In this document: positions 39,447-48,701 of the stretch, piece by piece
Layout of the letters: every line of letters starts with the position of its first letter
Position numbering within the stretch: position 1 is the first letter of the stretch
Origin: Pantoea sp. WMus005
Lineage (GTDB): Bacteria; Pseudomonadota; Gammaproteobacteria; Enterobacterales; Enterobacteriaceae
Direction: 5' to 3'
Assembly (NCBI RefSeq): GCF_013415305.1
Contig: NZ_JACBXU010000001.1
Coordinates: forward strand, 1,860,001 to 1,924,000
Length of the DNA stretch: 64,000 nucleotides
Program-made: the position numbers and the translations under genes
Notes under the pieces: generated by a model
What the model was told of the DNA's origin: nothing
Seen by the model: only the letters and a program-made list of their open reading frames with translations
Databases searched by the model: none

Positions 39447-39989
39447 TTACTCGGCCTGCATTACAGCACCTGCCCTACCCGGCTGCGTTTTATCCGCCAG
39501 CACCAGCGGTTTCTGTGGCGCTTCCAGTGCCAGCAGGAAGGCTTTGATATCCAGCCCGCCCGCAAAGCCGGTCAGCTTGCCGTTGGCACCAATCACGCGA
39601 TGGCACGGCGCGACGATGGAGAGGGGATTACGACCGTTGGCCGCGCCGACCGCACGCACCGCCAGCGGATGACCGATCTCCCGTGCAATCTGGCTGTAGC
39701 TGCGCGTCTCACCAAATGGGATCGCCACCAGCGCCTGCCAGACTTTTTTCTGAAAGTCGGTGCCGACCATGTCGAGCGGCAACGCAAAACAGCGACGAGC
39801 GCCGGTAAAGTACTCAGTGAGCTGACGCTCGGTTTCGATCAGAATGGGATGATCGTCATTGCGCGTTTGCGGCAAAAACCGGGTGCGTTTCGGATCGTCG
39901 TTTTCCCACAAGATCCCCGCCAGGCCGCTATCGCTGGCGACCAGTTTCAGCTCGCCTACCGGGGTAACTATCGGTTTGAAGTAGTACAT
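39447..39989 (-). CDS. ogt: O6-methylguanine-DNA methyltransferase (Ogt)
   Basis: This 180-residue suicide repair protein has the active site SIVAPCHRVIGANGKLTGFAGG (PCHRV acceptor Cys), preceded by the HTH region IPFGETRSYSQIAREIG and the Asn hinge AANGRNP. It transfers methyl or larger alkyl groups from O6-guanine and O4-thymine to its Cys. It is slightly longer than E. coli Ogt (171) through a C-terminal tail. Here it is divergent from an Ada-AlkA fusion, forming an alkylation-repair pair between nadA and the tRNA-Lys genes. Confidence 0.93.
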   Translation of the reverse strand: MYYFKPIVTPVGELKLVASDSGLAGILWENDDPKRTRFLPQTRNDDHPILIETERQLTEYFTGARRCFALPLDMVGTDFQKKVWQALVAIPFGETRSYSQIAREIGHPLAVRAVGAANGRNPLSIVAPCHRVIGANGKLTGFAGGLDIKAFLLALEAPQKPLVLADKTQPGRAGAVMQAE

Positions 39990-40147
39990 GGTGATTCTCC
40001 CGTCACGATTCCGACACCCAGTATTGCACTTTTCATCAGCCTGACTGGCTGTTTTCGGTCATGGCTATAAACTGTTGTGCTGTCCGAATACAGCCAGTCT
40101 GCCGGGATTCACCGGTGTAGGCTGCGCTTATTTACCGGAGAAATGAC

Positions 40148-41623
40148 ATGCTCGATCCCGACATTGCCTATCAGGCGCTGACTTCTCGTGATACCCGCTT
40201 TGACGGCGTTTTCTTTGTGGGCGTGACCTCAACCGGCATCTATTGCCGTCCGGTCTGCCCGGTCAAAGCGCCGATGCAGAAGAACTGCCTTTTCTTCAGC
40301 AGCGCCGAGGCGGCGGAGAAAGCACGCTTCAGACCCTGCCTGCGCTGTCGGCCTGAGCTGGCTCCCGGCAATGCGCCGGTTGATCAGCCGCATCGCGTGG
40401 CGGAGCAGCTGATTCAGCGTATTGAAGAAGGGATGCTGGAGGAACGCGAAGGACTGGAGGCGATTGCCGCTGAATTCGGTCTCAGCCTGCGTCAGCTGCG
40501 CCGTATTGTGCAACATGAACTCGGTGTCTCGCCACTGGAGCTGAAGCAGACGCGGCGAATGCTGCTGGCAAAGCAACTGCTGACAGAAACGCAATTGCCG
40601 GTCACAGAAGTCGCTTACGCCAGCGGCTTCAGCAGCCTGCGCCGTTTCAATGATGTTTTCCAGGCGCGCTACCGTATGACGCCGAGCGCGCTGCGCCGTG
40701 ACGATACAGGCACGAAACGTGCGCAGCCTGGCGACCGCGTGACGCTGCGGCTGGCTTATCGCCCTCCCTACGATTGGGCGGCGATGCTCTGGTTTTTGCA
40801 GACACATCTGATGAAAGAGGTTGAGGCAGTGGAAGATGGCTGCTGGCGACGCACCGTGGCGCTGGGACGCTGCCGGGGCTGGGTCAGTGTTTCCCATCTG
40901 CCGCAGAAGAACGCGCTGCAGGTGACGCTCTCAACCTCACTGACGCCGGTTTTGCCGCTGCTGCTGCGCCGCCTGCGCGATCTGTTCGATCTCGACGCAC
41001 AACCGCAGCATATCGCCGCCTGTCTGGCTCAGGATCCGCTTCTGGCACCCAGCCTGATCGCACATCCGGGTCTGCGTGTGCCTGGCGCCTTCGATGCCTT
41101 TGAACTGGGCGTGCGCGCGATTATCGGCCAGCAGGTGACCGTCAAAGCCGCCACCACGGTCAGCAGCCGTTTTGCCGCTGCCTTTGGCGAGCCGTGTGAA
41201 ACGCCGTTTGCGGATTTGACCCGCTACACCGCGCATCCTGAACGCATCGCCGGACTGACGGTAGACGATGTTGCGCCAATGGGAATTGTCAGCGCCGCCC
41301 GATCCCGCGCCATCCTCGCTTTTGCCGCCGCCTGCGCCAGCGGCGATCTGCGTCTCAGTGCCGCGCAGCCGCCTGATGAGGTGATAAAAAAGCTGGTCAG
41401 CCTGCCCGGCATTGGTCCCTGGACCGCGCACTATATCGCGATGCGCGCCCTGCGCTGGCCAGATGCTTTTCCCAAAGAGGATATCGCCATCCGTAATAAT
41501 CTGGGCGGCATGTCATCCAAAGAAGCAGAGGCGCGCTCGCAATCCTGGCGTCCCTGGCGCAGCTATGCAGTGATGCATATCTGGGAGAGCCTGGCAGTGG
41601 CGAAGGTAAAGAAAAAGGCGTGA
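40148..41623 (+). CDS. Ada-type Zn domain / AraC HTH / AlkA 3-methyladenine glycosylase fusion
   Basis: Three modules fill 491 residues. Residues 1-75 are an Ada-like Zn domain with Cys33, Cys37, Cys64 and Cys67 (GIYCRPVCP, RPCLRCRPE), where Cys33 would accept methyl from phosphotriesters. Residues 85-185 are an AraC-type HTH (FGLSLRQLRRIV, YASGFSSLRRFNDVF). Residues 195-491 are an AlkA glycosylase: AIIGQQVTVKAATTV, hairpin-Gly LPGIGPWTAHYIAM, catalytic Asp probably in PKEDIAI. There is no methyltransferase domain; that activity is the divergent ogt. The gene probably both senses and repairs alkylation damage. Confidence 0.9.
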   Translation: MLDPDIAYQALTSRDTRFDGVFFVGVTSTGIYCRPVCPVKAPMQKNCLFFSSAEAAEKARFRPCLRCRPELAPGNAPVDQPHRVAEQLIQRIEEGMLEEREGLEAIAAEFGLSLRQLRRIVQHELGVSPLELKQTRRMLLAKQLLTETQLPVTEVAYASGFSSLRRFNDVFQARYRMTPSALRRDDTGTKRAQPGDRVTLRLAYRPPYDWAAMLWFLQTHLMKEVEAVEDGCWRRTVALGRCRGWVSVSHLPQKNALQVTLSTSLTPVLPLLLRRLRDLFDLDAQPQHIAACLAQDPLLAPSLIAHPGLRVPGAFDAFELGVRAIIGQQVTVKAATTVSSRFAAAFGEPCETPFADLTRYTAHPERIAGLTVDDVAPMGIVSAARSRAILAFAAACASGDLRLSAAQPPDEVIKKLVSLPGIGPWTAHYIAMRALRWPDAFPKEDIAIRNNLGGMSSKEAEARSQSWRPWRSYAVMHIWESLAVAKVKKKA

Positions 41624-41705
41624 CGGTGATAATTGAGAGTCATTCTTCTCAGCCGCGAATAAACCCGACGCGCAGGGAACAGTGTCAAAAGAGGACGGCA
41701 CGGGC

Positions 41706-41791
41706 CTCACCCTGCGGTGATGTCCGTGCCCCGGAAACGAAAAAAGCGCCCAAAGGGCGCTTTTTTCTTAATTGGTGGGTCGTGCAGGATT
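41706..41791 (-). repeat. tRNA-linked repeat, truncated copy with 19 nt of tRNA-Lys 3' end
   Basis: This 86-bp block is an imperfect copy of 41881-41968, displaced by about 175 bp. It contains the terminator hairpin and, at 41773-41791, exactly the last 19 nt of tRNA-Lys including CCA (TGGTGGGTCGTGCAGGATT on plus), after which similarity to the tRNA stops. No complete tRNA is present here. The layout recalls the repeats downstream of E. coli tyrT. Confidence 0.8.
41744..41766. terminator. Bidirectional terminator in repeat copy A
   Basis: Arms AAGCGCCC and GGGCGCTT around AAA have an A-run before and TTTTTT after, so it can stop transcription from both the ada-alkA fusion (plus) and the tRNA side (minus). 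Confidence 0.8.
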
Positions 41792-41880
41792 GCCTCGGCC
41801 CATCCGGGGCCTCGCCCTGCGGGTGATGCTGACGCATTAGCCTGAATCGCCGGGCGATTCAGTCGAACCTGCTGCAGGTT

Positions 41881-41968
41881 CTCACCCTGCACGGTGACAT
41901 CCGTACCCCGGAAACGAAAAAAGCGCCTTAAAGGCGCTTCTTTCTTAATTGGTGGGTCGTGCAGGATT
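41881..41968 (-). repeat. tRNA-linked repeat, copy overlapping the intact tRNA-Lys
   Basis: This 88-bp block is the partner of 41706-41791. Its last 19 bases are the 3' end of the intact tRNA-Lys gene at 41950-42025, and the remainder is the downstream flank with its terminator hairpin. Confidence 0.8.
41915..41940 (-). terminator. Terminator of the tRNA-Lys array
   Basis: Arms AGCGCCTT and AAGGCGCT (41922-41938) are followed on the minus strand by TTTTTTCG. It lies about 12 bp after the 3' end of the last tRNA-Lys. Confidence 0.8.
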
Positions 41969-42025
41969 CGAACCTGCGACCAATTGATTAAAAGTCAACT
42001 GCTCTACCAACTGAGCTAACGACCC
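41950..42025 (-). tRNA. tRNA-Lys (UUU), third in transcription order
   Basis: A 76-nt cloverleaf is read on the minus strand: 5' GGGTCGTTAGCTCAGTTGG, anticodon loop CTTTTAA (anticodon UUU), T-loop GTTCGAATC, and encoded CCA. It is identical to the other two copies at 42072 and 42218. E. coli has a Lys/Val tRNA cluster between cpoB and nadA; here only Lys genes are seen. Confidence 0.98.
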
Positions 42026-42071
42026 GCTGGGGGCTTACAACCGTTCAGCGCGCCAGGCGGCTGAGATAAGA

Positions 42072-42147
42072 TGGTGGGTCGTGCAGGATTCGAACCTGCG
42101 ACCAATTGATTAAAAGTCAACTGCTCTACCAACTGAGCTAACGACCC
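42072..42147 (-). tRNA. tRNA-Lys (UUU), second in transcription order
   Basis: The sequence is identical over 76 nt to the copies on each side: acceptor GGGTCGT paired with ACGACCC, anticodon UUU, encoded CCA. The 46-bp spacer to the next copy has no promoter that I can see, so it is probably part of one transcript processed by RNase E/P. Confidence 0.98.
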
Positions 42148-42217
42148 ATCTTAGGTTGTGAAGCAATGCTGAAGTGTTCTTCTTAAAACTGCGCGGTAAA
42201 AGCGCGTCTGAAGGAGA

Positions 42218-42293
42218 TGGTGGGTCGTGCAGGATTCGAACCTGCGACCAATTGATTAAAAGTCAACTGCTCTACCAACTGAGCTAACGACCC
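42218..42293 (-). tRNA. tRNA-Lys (UUU), first in transcription order
   Basis: Another identical 76-nt tRNA-Lys(UUU) with CCA encoded. It is the promoter-proximal copy, 70 bp from the second; a stringent-type promoter lies 50 bp upstream at 42344-42371. Confidence 0.98.
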
Positions 42294-42343
42294 ATCTTCA
42301 GGCTTACCAGACACTTTTCAATGTGTCCCGGCAACGGCGGCAT

Positions 42344-42371
42344 ATATTACTGATTTAGCGGGGTAGCGCAA
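42344..42371 (-). promoter_or_regulatory. Promoter of the tRNA-Lys array
   Basis: On the minus strand, TTGCGC (-35) and TAATAT (-10) are separated by 16 bp, followed by a GC-rich discriminator (GCCGCCG). This is the usual form of stringently controlled stable-RNA promoters. Confidence 0.65.
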
Positions 42372-42457
42372 CTCTTATTTCTGCCAGATGGTTCAGTTGC
42401 TTACCTTTCATACGGCAAGACCAGAAATCACACGATATCTGGTCTGAACCGGACAAA

Positions 42458-43252
42458 TTACAGGCCACTCAGACGTTTCTGAGCTTGTTTAGCAGATTCG
42501 GTGTCTGGATAAAGTTTGATCACCTGCTGGAAGACCGCTTTGGCTTTCGCCGTGTCTTTTTTCTCCTGCATGATCACACCTACTTTCAACAACGCTTCTG
42601 CAGCTTTCGGCGACTTCGGATAGTTTTTTACTACCGTGGCGTAATAATAAGCCGCGTCGTCCTTTTTGCCTTTGTTGTAGTTCAGCTGACCCAGCCAGTA
42701 ATTTGCATTCGGCTGATAGGTCGAATCAGGGTAACGTTTTACCCACGCCTGAAGCGCACTGATCGCCTGGTCATACTGTTTCTTCTCCAGAATCAGCGCC
42801 ACAGCCGCATTGTAATCGCGGTTAGCGTCACCGGTCTGCGCAGGTGCGCTCTCCGTTGATGCTGCCGCGCCTGCGGATGCTGCTGCGCCTGTATCCGCTG
42901 CGGCATCGCTGCTGGCTGCCTGTTGCCCGCCGCTGCTGCTGGCGCTGCTCAGCGTGTCAATCTGCTGGTAAAGCTGCTTCTGCCGCTCAACCACCTGATT
43001 CAACTGATACGTGTTTTGCTGGATTTGCCCACGCAGCGCATCGATATCACGCTGGTTATCGCTCATCTGCTGCTGCAATTGCTGCATCAGCTGAGCCTGG
43101 GCATTAGAGATTCGTTCGAGAGTGGTGACACGGTCTTCGACCGAGCCGGAGCCAACGCTACTGATTGACGCTTGGGCATTAGCGGCCCAGGGGGCCGCTA
43201 CGCCAATCAGTAACGACAGACTCAACAGATGACGTCTGAAGTTACTAACCAT
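42458..43252 (-). CDS. cpoB: Cell division coordinator CpoB (YbgF)
   Basis: This 264-residue periplasmic protein has a signal peptide (LLSLSLLIGVAAPWAANA). An N-terminal Gln-rich coiled coil (about 40-105) mediates trimerisation. A low-complexity Ala/Ser linker (about 108-140) leads to C-terminal TPR repeats beginning NRDYNAAVALILEKKQYDQAI. CpoB links PBP1B activity with Tol-Pal during constriction. It ends the tolB-pal-cpoB part of the cluster, nine bases after pal. Confidence 0.96.
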   Translation of the reverse strand: MVSNFRRHLLSLSLLIGVAAPWAANAQASISSVGSGSVEDRVTTLERISNAQAQLMQQLQQQMSDNQRDIDALRGQIQQNTYQLNQVVERQKQLYQQIDTLSSASSSGGQQAASSDAAADTGAAASAGAAASTESAPAQTGDANRDYNAAVALILEKKQYDQAISALQAWVKRYPDSTYQPNANYWLGQLNYNKGKKDDAAYYYATVVKNYPKSPKAAEALLKVGVIMQEKKDTAKAKAVFQQVIKLYPDTESAKQAQKRLSGL

Positions 43253-43261
43253 GTGATTCTC

Positions 43262-43789
43262 TTAGTAGACCAGAACGGCACGACGGTTTTTAGAATACGC
43301 TGCTTCGTCATGACCCAGAACGGCTGGCTTCTCTTTACCGTAAGAAACGATAGACATCTGATCAGCCGACACGCCTTTGCCCTGCAGGTACATTTTAACG
43401 GCGCTGGCACGACGTTCGCCCAGAGCGATGTTGTATTCCGGCGTACCGCGCTCATCCGCATGACCTTCGATGGTCACTTTATAGGATGGGTTGCTGCGCA
43501 GGAAGGTCGCGTGCTGATCCAGCATCTGTGCGTAATCAGACTGAACGTCATACTTGTCCAGGCCGAAGTACACGATGTTGTTCTGCTGCAGCTGCTGCAT
43601 CTGCAGACGAGCCTGCTCGTCAGAAGACATGTTGCCGCCGTTGCCGTTCATGCCAGAATTTGCACCGTAAGCGCCATCAGCGCCTGAGCCAGTCTGGTCA
43701 TTGTTGTTGTTTTTGTGTGAGCTACAAGCCGCTACTGCCAGAACCGGCAGAGCCAGCATCAAACCCTTCAGCACTTTGTTCAGTTGCAT
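43262..43789 (-). CDS. pal: Peptidoglycan-associated lipoprotein Pal
   Basis: This 175-residue outer membrane lipoprotein has signal LPVLAVAAC with lipidated Cys22, an Asn/Gly-rich tether, then the OmpA-like peptidoglycan-binding domain ([43 protein letters not shown]). It anchors the outer membrane to murein and is the partner of TolB and TolA. It lies between tolB and cpoB. Confidence 0.97.
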   Translation of the reverse strand: MQLNKVLKGLMLALPVLAVAACSSHKNNNNDQTGSGADGAYGANSGMNGNGGNMSSDEQARLQMQQLQQNNIVYFGLDKYDVQSDYAQMLDQHATFLRSNPSYKVTIEGHADERGTPEYNIALGERRASAVKMYLQGKGVSADQMSIVSYGKEKPAVLGHDEAAYSKNRRAVLVY

Positions 43790-43840
43790 TTCAAAAATCC
43801 CATTATTGTTTATTGTTTGCGATGTCTGAATTGTCAGACA

Positions 43841-45136
43841 TTACAGATACGGCGACCAGGCAGGAAATTTTACCTGTCCATCAGTTGCCGGAAGACGCGC
43901 TTTGAAACGGCCATCGGTTGAAACCAACTGCAACACGGAACCCATACCCTGAGTAGAGCTGTAGATTACCATTGTACCGTTTGGTGCCAGGCTCGGCGTT
44001 TCATCCAGGAACGTGTCCGTTAACGTTTGAACGGCTCCCGTTTCCAGATCCTGTTTGGCGACGTGTTGAGCACCACCGTTGGTGCTAATCATCACCATTG
44101 ATTTACCATCTGTTGCCACATCCGCATCCTGGTTCTGACCACCTTCCCAGGTAATACGCTGTGGCGTGCCGCCATTCAGACCGACTTTATAAATCTGTGG
44201 GGCACCCGCCTGATCGGAGGTATAAGCCAGTGTCTGGCTGTCCGGGAACCAGGTCGGTTCAGTACTGTTATAACGACCATCCGTCACCTGACGCGTCTGA
44301 CCTGAAGCCAGATCCATCACATAGAGGTTCAGGCTACCGGTTTTAGAGAGCGCGAAAGCGAGCTTAGATCCATCTGGCGAGAAGGCCGGGGCACCGTTGT
44401 GACGCGGATAAGAGGCGACCTGACGGATTGCACCGTTAGACAGCGTCTGAACCACCAGCGCAGATTTGCCGCTTTCAAAGGTCACGTAGGCAACTTTGCT
44501 GCCATCCGGAGACCAGGCTGGCGACATCAGTGGCTGTGGTGAACGATGCACGACGAACTGGTTATAGCCATCGTAGTCAGCTACGCGCAGTTCATACGGG
44601 AACTGGCCGCCGTTGGTCTGCACGACATAGGCGATGCGGGTGCGGAAAGCGCCTTTAATGCCTGTCAGCTTCTGGAAGGTTTCGTCACTGGCAGTGTGAG
44701 CAGCATAACGCAGCCACTGCTTCGTGACTTTATAAGAGTTCTGTGACAGCACAGTACCCGGTGCACCGCCAGTATCCACCAGCTGGTAAGAAACCTGATA
44801 GCTGCCGTCCGGGTTAGAAGCGACCTGACCGACGACAACGGCGTCGATGCCGAGTGCGCTCCACGCGGCAGGCTGAACTTCCTGCGCGCTGGTTGGCTGC
44901 TGTGGCAGACGTGAGCGGTCCAGTGGATTAAATTTACCACTGTTGCGCAGGTCAGCCGCCACGATGCCGCCAACATCTTCCGGCGCTGCGCCAGAACCGG
45001 CCCATTTAAACGGCACCACGCCAATCGGGCGCGCGGTGTTAACACCCTGGGTGATCTCAATTCGAACTTCTGCATGCAGCATGGCTGCCCACAGCAGGAT
45101 AAAAAAGCCTAACGTAACGCGAAGAGCTTGCTTCAT
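43841..45136 (-). CDS. tolB: Tol-Pal system beta-propeller protein TolB
   Basis: This 431-residue periplasmic protein has a signal peptide ending at AMLHAEVRI. The mature N-terminus, which binds TolA, is followed by an alpha/beta domain and a six-bladed propeller with repeated blade motifs ([56 protein letters not shown]). It cycles between Pal and TolA to relocate Pal at division. Length is one residue from E. coli TolB (430). Confidence 0.97.
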   Translation of the reverse strand: MKQALRVTLGFFILLWAAMLHAEVRIEITQGVNTARPIGVVPFKWAGSGAAPEDVGGIVAADLRNSGKFNPLDRSRLPQQPTSAQEVQPAAWSALGIDAVVVGQVASNPDGSYQVSYQLVDTGGAPGTVLSQNSYKVTKQWLRYAAHTASDETFQKLTGIKGAFRTRIAYVVQTNGGQFPYELRVADYDGYNQFVVHRSPQPLMSPAWSPDGSKVAYVTFESGKSALVVQTLSNGAIRQVASYPRHNGAPAFSPDGSKLAFALSKTGSLNLYVMDLASGQTRQVTDGRYNSTEPTWFPDSQTLAYTSDQAGAPQIYKVGLNGGTPQRITWEGGQNQDADVATDGKSMVMISTNGGAQHVAKQDLETGAVQTLTDTFLDETPSLAPNGTMVIYSSTQGMGSVLQLVSTDGRFKARLPATDGQVKFPAWSPYL

Positions 45137-45251
45137 TTTATCTCCCTTATCTGAACCTCAGTCCACGATAATTGGCACTGTTCCTGGAAACCACGAGTAC
45201 AACATAAGTACGGCAAGCTAAACATAGATCAACTTGCCGACCGTGACTGCA

Positions 45252-46553
45252 TTATTGCGGTTTAAAACGCATCGGGGCGTTTTTAAACACTTCGTAGACC
45301 GCCTGCGAAGGCGGCTTCGGAATACGTGCCTGTTTGGCGGCAGCAATCGCGGCCTGACAGAGCGCGGGATCACCACCCTCTGACTTAACATCAATCAACA
45401 AGCCATCAGGCGCAAGTTTAATCCGCAAATCACAGGTTTTTCCGCGATACAGATCGGCATCGTAGAATCGGCTCTGAATCGCACTCACGACCTGCCCCAT
45501 GTAGGAGTTGATTTCCGCGCCAGATGCACCCGCTTTCTTCTGGTTTCCCTGCCCTGCTGCGCCACCAGAGGTGCCACTTTTCGGTGCATTTTTACCGGAA
45601 GTGAGTCCACCCAGCAAATCATCGACATCGCTGTCATTGGCCGCATCGGCGGCAGCTTTGGCTTTAGCATCTGCTTTGGCCTTAGCGGCAGCATCTGCCT
45701 TCGCTTTGGCCGCTGCATCGGCTTTCGCTTTAGCCGCTGCTTCCGCCTTCTCTTTGGCGACTTCTTTAGCCGCTTCAGCTTTTTCTTTCGCGGCTTCAGC
45801 GGCTTTCTCTTTCGCGGCCTCTGCTGCTTTTTCTTTGGCTTCTGCGGCTTTCTCTTTTGCTTCTTCGGCCGCTTTGGCTTTTGCTTCCGCAGCCGCTTTC
45901 ACTTTGGCCTCAGCCGCCGCTTTTGCATCCGCTTCAGATTTTGCCTTCGCTTCCGCAACGGCTTTCTCTTTGGCTGCAGCAGCAGCAGCGGCTTTCGCCT
46001 GCTGATCAGCCTGCTTCTTTGCGTCAGCCGCGGCCTGCTTCGCCTGCTCAGCGGTCGCTTTAGCCTGGGCATCCGCCTGGGCTTTGGCATCCGCTTTGGC
46101 TTTCGCTGCCGCTGCTTCAGCGGTTTTCTGCTGTTCCTGCGCCTGTTTAGCGGCGTCTTCTGCCGCTTTCTGCTGCTCAGCCTGCTGTTTAGCCTCTTCT
46201 TTCGCGGTTTCCTGCGCGGCTAAACGCTCTTTTTCCAGCGCTTTCAGACGCTGCTGTTCAGCAGCCTGTTTCTGTTGTAGCTCTTCAGCCTGCTGCTGCG
46301 CCTGCTTTTTACGCTGTTGCTCAGCCCGCTGGCTGTCGCTCTGCTGGTTCTGCTGACGATTATATTGACTCACGACGGCACCGGGATCGACCATCACTGC
46401 ATCAATATCACTGCCTCCGCCACCCGCACTGCTGGGGTCAACGTGCTCATTAAACGAGCTCCAAATCAGCAGCGCGATCAGCACGATATGCAGAATCACC
46501 GAAATGATTATCGCGCGCTTTAACTTCTCGTTTTGCTCGGTTGCCTTCGACAC
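45252..46553 (-). CDS. tolA: Tol-Pal system protein TolA
   Basis: This 433-residue energy-transducing protein has one N-terminal membrane helix (AIIISVILHIVLIALLIW) that contacts TolQR through its SHLS-like face. A long Ala/Lys/Glu/Gln helical domain (about 60-300) contains many near-repeats of AKAKADAAA and AAKEKAEAA type. The globular C-terminal domain (from about 335; GAEINSYMGQVVSAIQSRF, CDLRIKLAPDGLLIDV) binds Pal and TolB and is a target of colicins and filamentous phages. The repeat domain can vary in length between strains. Confidence 0.96.
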   Translation of the reverse strand: MSKATEQNEKLKRAIIISVILHIVLIALLIWSSFNEHVDPSSAGGGGSDIDAVMVDPGAVVSQYNRQQNQQSDSQRAEQQRKKQAQQQAEELQQKQAAEQQRLKALEKERLAAQETAKEEAKQQAEQQKAAEDAAKQAQEQQKTAEAAAAKAKADAKAQADAQAKATAEQAKQAAADAKKQADQQAKAAAAAAAKEKAVAEAKAKSEADAKAAAEAKVKAAAEAKAKAAEEAKEKAAEAKEKAAEAAKEKAAEAAKEKAEAAKEVAKEKAEAAAKAKADAAAKAKADAAAKAKADAKAKAAADAANDSDVDDLLGGLTSGKNAPKSGTSGGAAGQGNQKKAGASGAEINSYMGQVVSAIQSRFYDADLYRGKTCDLRIKLAPDGLLIDVKSEGGDPALCQAAIAAAKQARIPKPPSQAVYEVFKNAPMRFKPQ

Positions 46554-46580
46554 ACTCGGTTCCCAAAAAACGGTTCGATT

Positions 46581-47012
46581 TTAAATCGGCTGCGTCATCA
46601 AACCGACAGATTTAACACCCGCCTGATGCAGCAGGTTGAGCGCTTTAATAATTTCATCGTAAGGCACTTCTTTCGCGCCTCCGATCAAAAAGACCGTCTT
46701 AGGATTCGCTTCCAGTCGACGCTGCGCTTCGCTGATCACCTGCTCTGGCGGGAGCTGATCCATACGATCGTGATCCACGACCAGGCTGTACTGCCCCACA
46801 CCCGCAACTTCAACAATCACCGGCGGATTATCATCGCTGGAAACCGTTTTAGAGTCGGTCGCATCAGGCAGATCCACTTCCACGCTCTGGGTAATAATGG
46901 GCGCCGTTGCCATGAAGATCAGCAGCAGCACCAACAGGACGTCCAGTAGCGGAACGATGTTGATTTCCGACTTCAGGTCGCGGCGTTTGCGACCACGTAC
47001 TCTGGCCATCAT
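46581..47012 (-). CDS. tolR: Tol-Pal system protein TolR
   Basis: This 143-residue protein, close to the 142 of E. coli TolR, has a single membrane helix with the proton-path Asp (INIVPLLDVLLVLLLIFMA) and a periplasmic domain. Together with TolQ it forms the ion-driven motor that energises TolA. It lies 10 bp after tolQ and 27 bp before tolA. Confidence 0.97.
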   Translation of the reverse strand: MMARVRGRKRRDLKSEINIVPLLDVLLVLLLIFMATAPIITQSVEVDLPDATDSKTVSSDDNPPVIVEVAGVGQYSLVVDHDRMDQLPPEQVISEAQRRLEANPKTVFLIGGAKEVPYDEIIKALNLLHQAGVKSVGLMTQPI

Positions 47013-47022
47013 TAACCTCTAT

Positions 47023-48110
<1,088 letters not shown>

Positions 48111-48288
48111 TCTACATCCCGGCCTCGTTTTAAACGTTGCTACTATACGCAAGAGAATTGGGGTTGGGAATGGCTCGTCAGAGCCAGGTGAAAATAATTA
48201 TCGCGCCGTAACAAATGGAACGATTTCAGGGAGATTTATTGACCAGACGCTGACAAATATTCACTGACAGCGCCGGTGAGGCGGGGTG

Positions 48289-48582
48289 TTAAAGGTAAAA
48301 ACGGTAAAGCGCAATAAATAGCACCAGCATGGCAGGTAACGGGCTAAACAGCGCCTGCCATCGGGTTTGCTGTGGCCGGAAGCCGACACCGTGGATTACG
48401 CCACTGCAGACCGCCCAGATCAGCACCAGCCCCTGCAGGGCTGGCAACTGACCCGCGTGATTGGCAAAGCGGGTCGGATCCCACATCACACCACCTGCCG
48501 TCAGCAGCGCGAATATCAGTGAAAGGGCCCGTAACGGGCCCTTATCCATCAGATCATACAGCATCCGAATTGGCGTACGCAT
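48289..48582 (-). CDS. ybgE: YbgE, cyd operon inner membrane protein
   Basis: This 97-residue protein has three hydrophobic segments and the family-typical LMDKGPLRALSLIFALLTAG, WDPTRFA, and VIHGVGFRPQQTRWQ. Length equals that of E. coli YbgE. Function is unknown, but it is conserved as the last gene of cydABX-ybgE. Its ATG overlaps the cydX stop by one base. Confidence 0.92.
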   Translation of the reverse strand: MRTPIRMLYDLMDKGPLRALSLIFALLTAGGVMWDPTRFANHAGQLPALQGLVLIWAVCSGVIHGVGFRPQQTRWQALFSPLPAMLVLFIALYRFYL

Positions 48583-48686
48583 CAGTGAGGCTCATCCTGC
48601 GCTTCAACGTGTTCAATCGCCAGCGCGGTCACGATACCAAAGGCACAGGCCAGCAACGTGCCGAGAATCCAGGCAAAATACCACAT
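48582..48686 (-). CDS. cydX: CydX, small subunit of cytochrome bd-I oxidase
   Basis: This 34-residue protein reads MWYFAWILGTLLACAFGIVT, then ALAIEHVEAQDEPH. It is a single-helix subunit, near identical to the E. coli 37-residue CydX, that stabilises the haem b595/d site of CydAB. An AGGAGA Shine-Dalgarno precedes the ATG at 48686, and the gene lies 15 bp after cydB. It shares one base with ybgE. Confidence 0.95.
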   Translation of the reverse strand: MWYFAWILGTLLACAFGIVTALAIEHVEAQDEPH

Positions 48687-48701
48687 GCGACATCTCCTTT
48701 A

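Larger units (their letters stand above)
41624..41949. other. Interval between ada-alkA fusion and the tRNA-Lys array
   Basis: No gene is visible in 326 bp. The stretch consists largely of a direct repeat (41706-41791 and 41881-41968) that carries a terminator hairpin and the tRNA-Lys 3' end. The spacer contains two small palindromes: GAATCGCC-G-GGCGATTC (41844-41860) and GAACCTG-CTG-CAGGTTC (41865-41881). A third partial copy of the CTC-CCCTGC-GGTGAT motif is at 41811-41827. Confidence 0.7.

Noticed and set aside
40122..40129. Ada box before the Ada-AlkA fusion
   Set aside because: TGCGCTTA on plus gives TAAGCGCA on minus, one base off AAAGCGCA and in the wrong orientation for this gene; chance is likely for an 8-mer.
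45600..46350. Repetitive stretch resembling a tandem repeat or low-complexity insertion
   Set aside because: It is the Ala/Lys-rich helical domain normally present in TolA.
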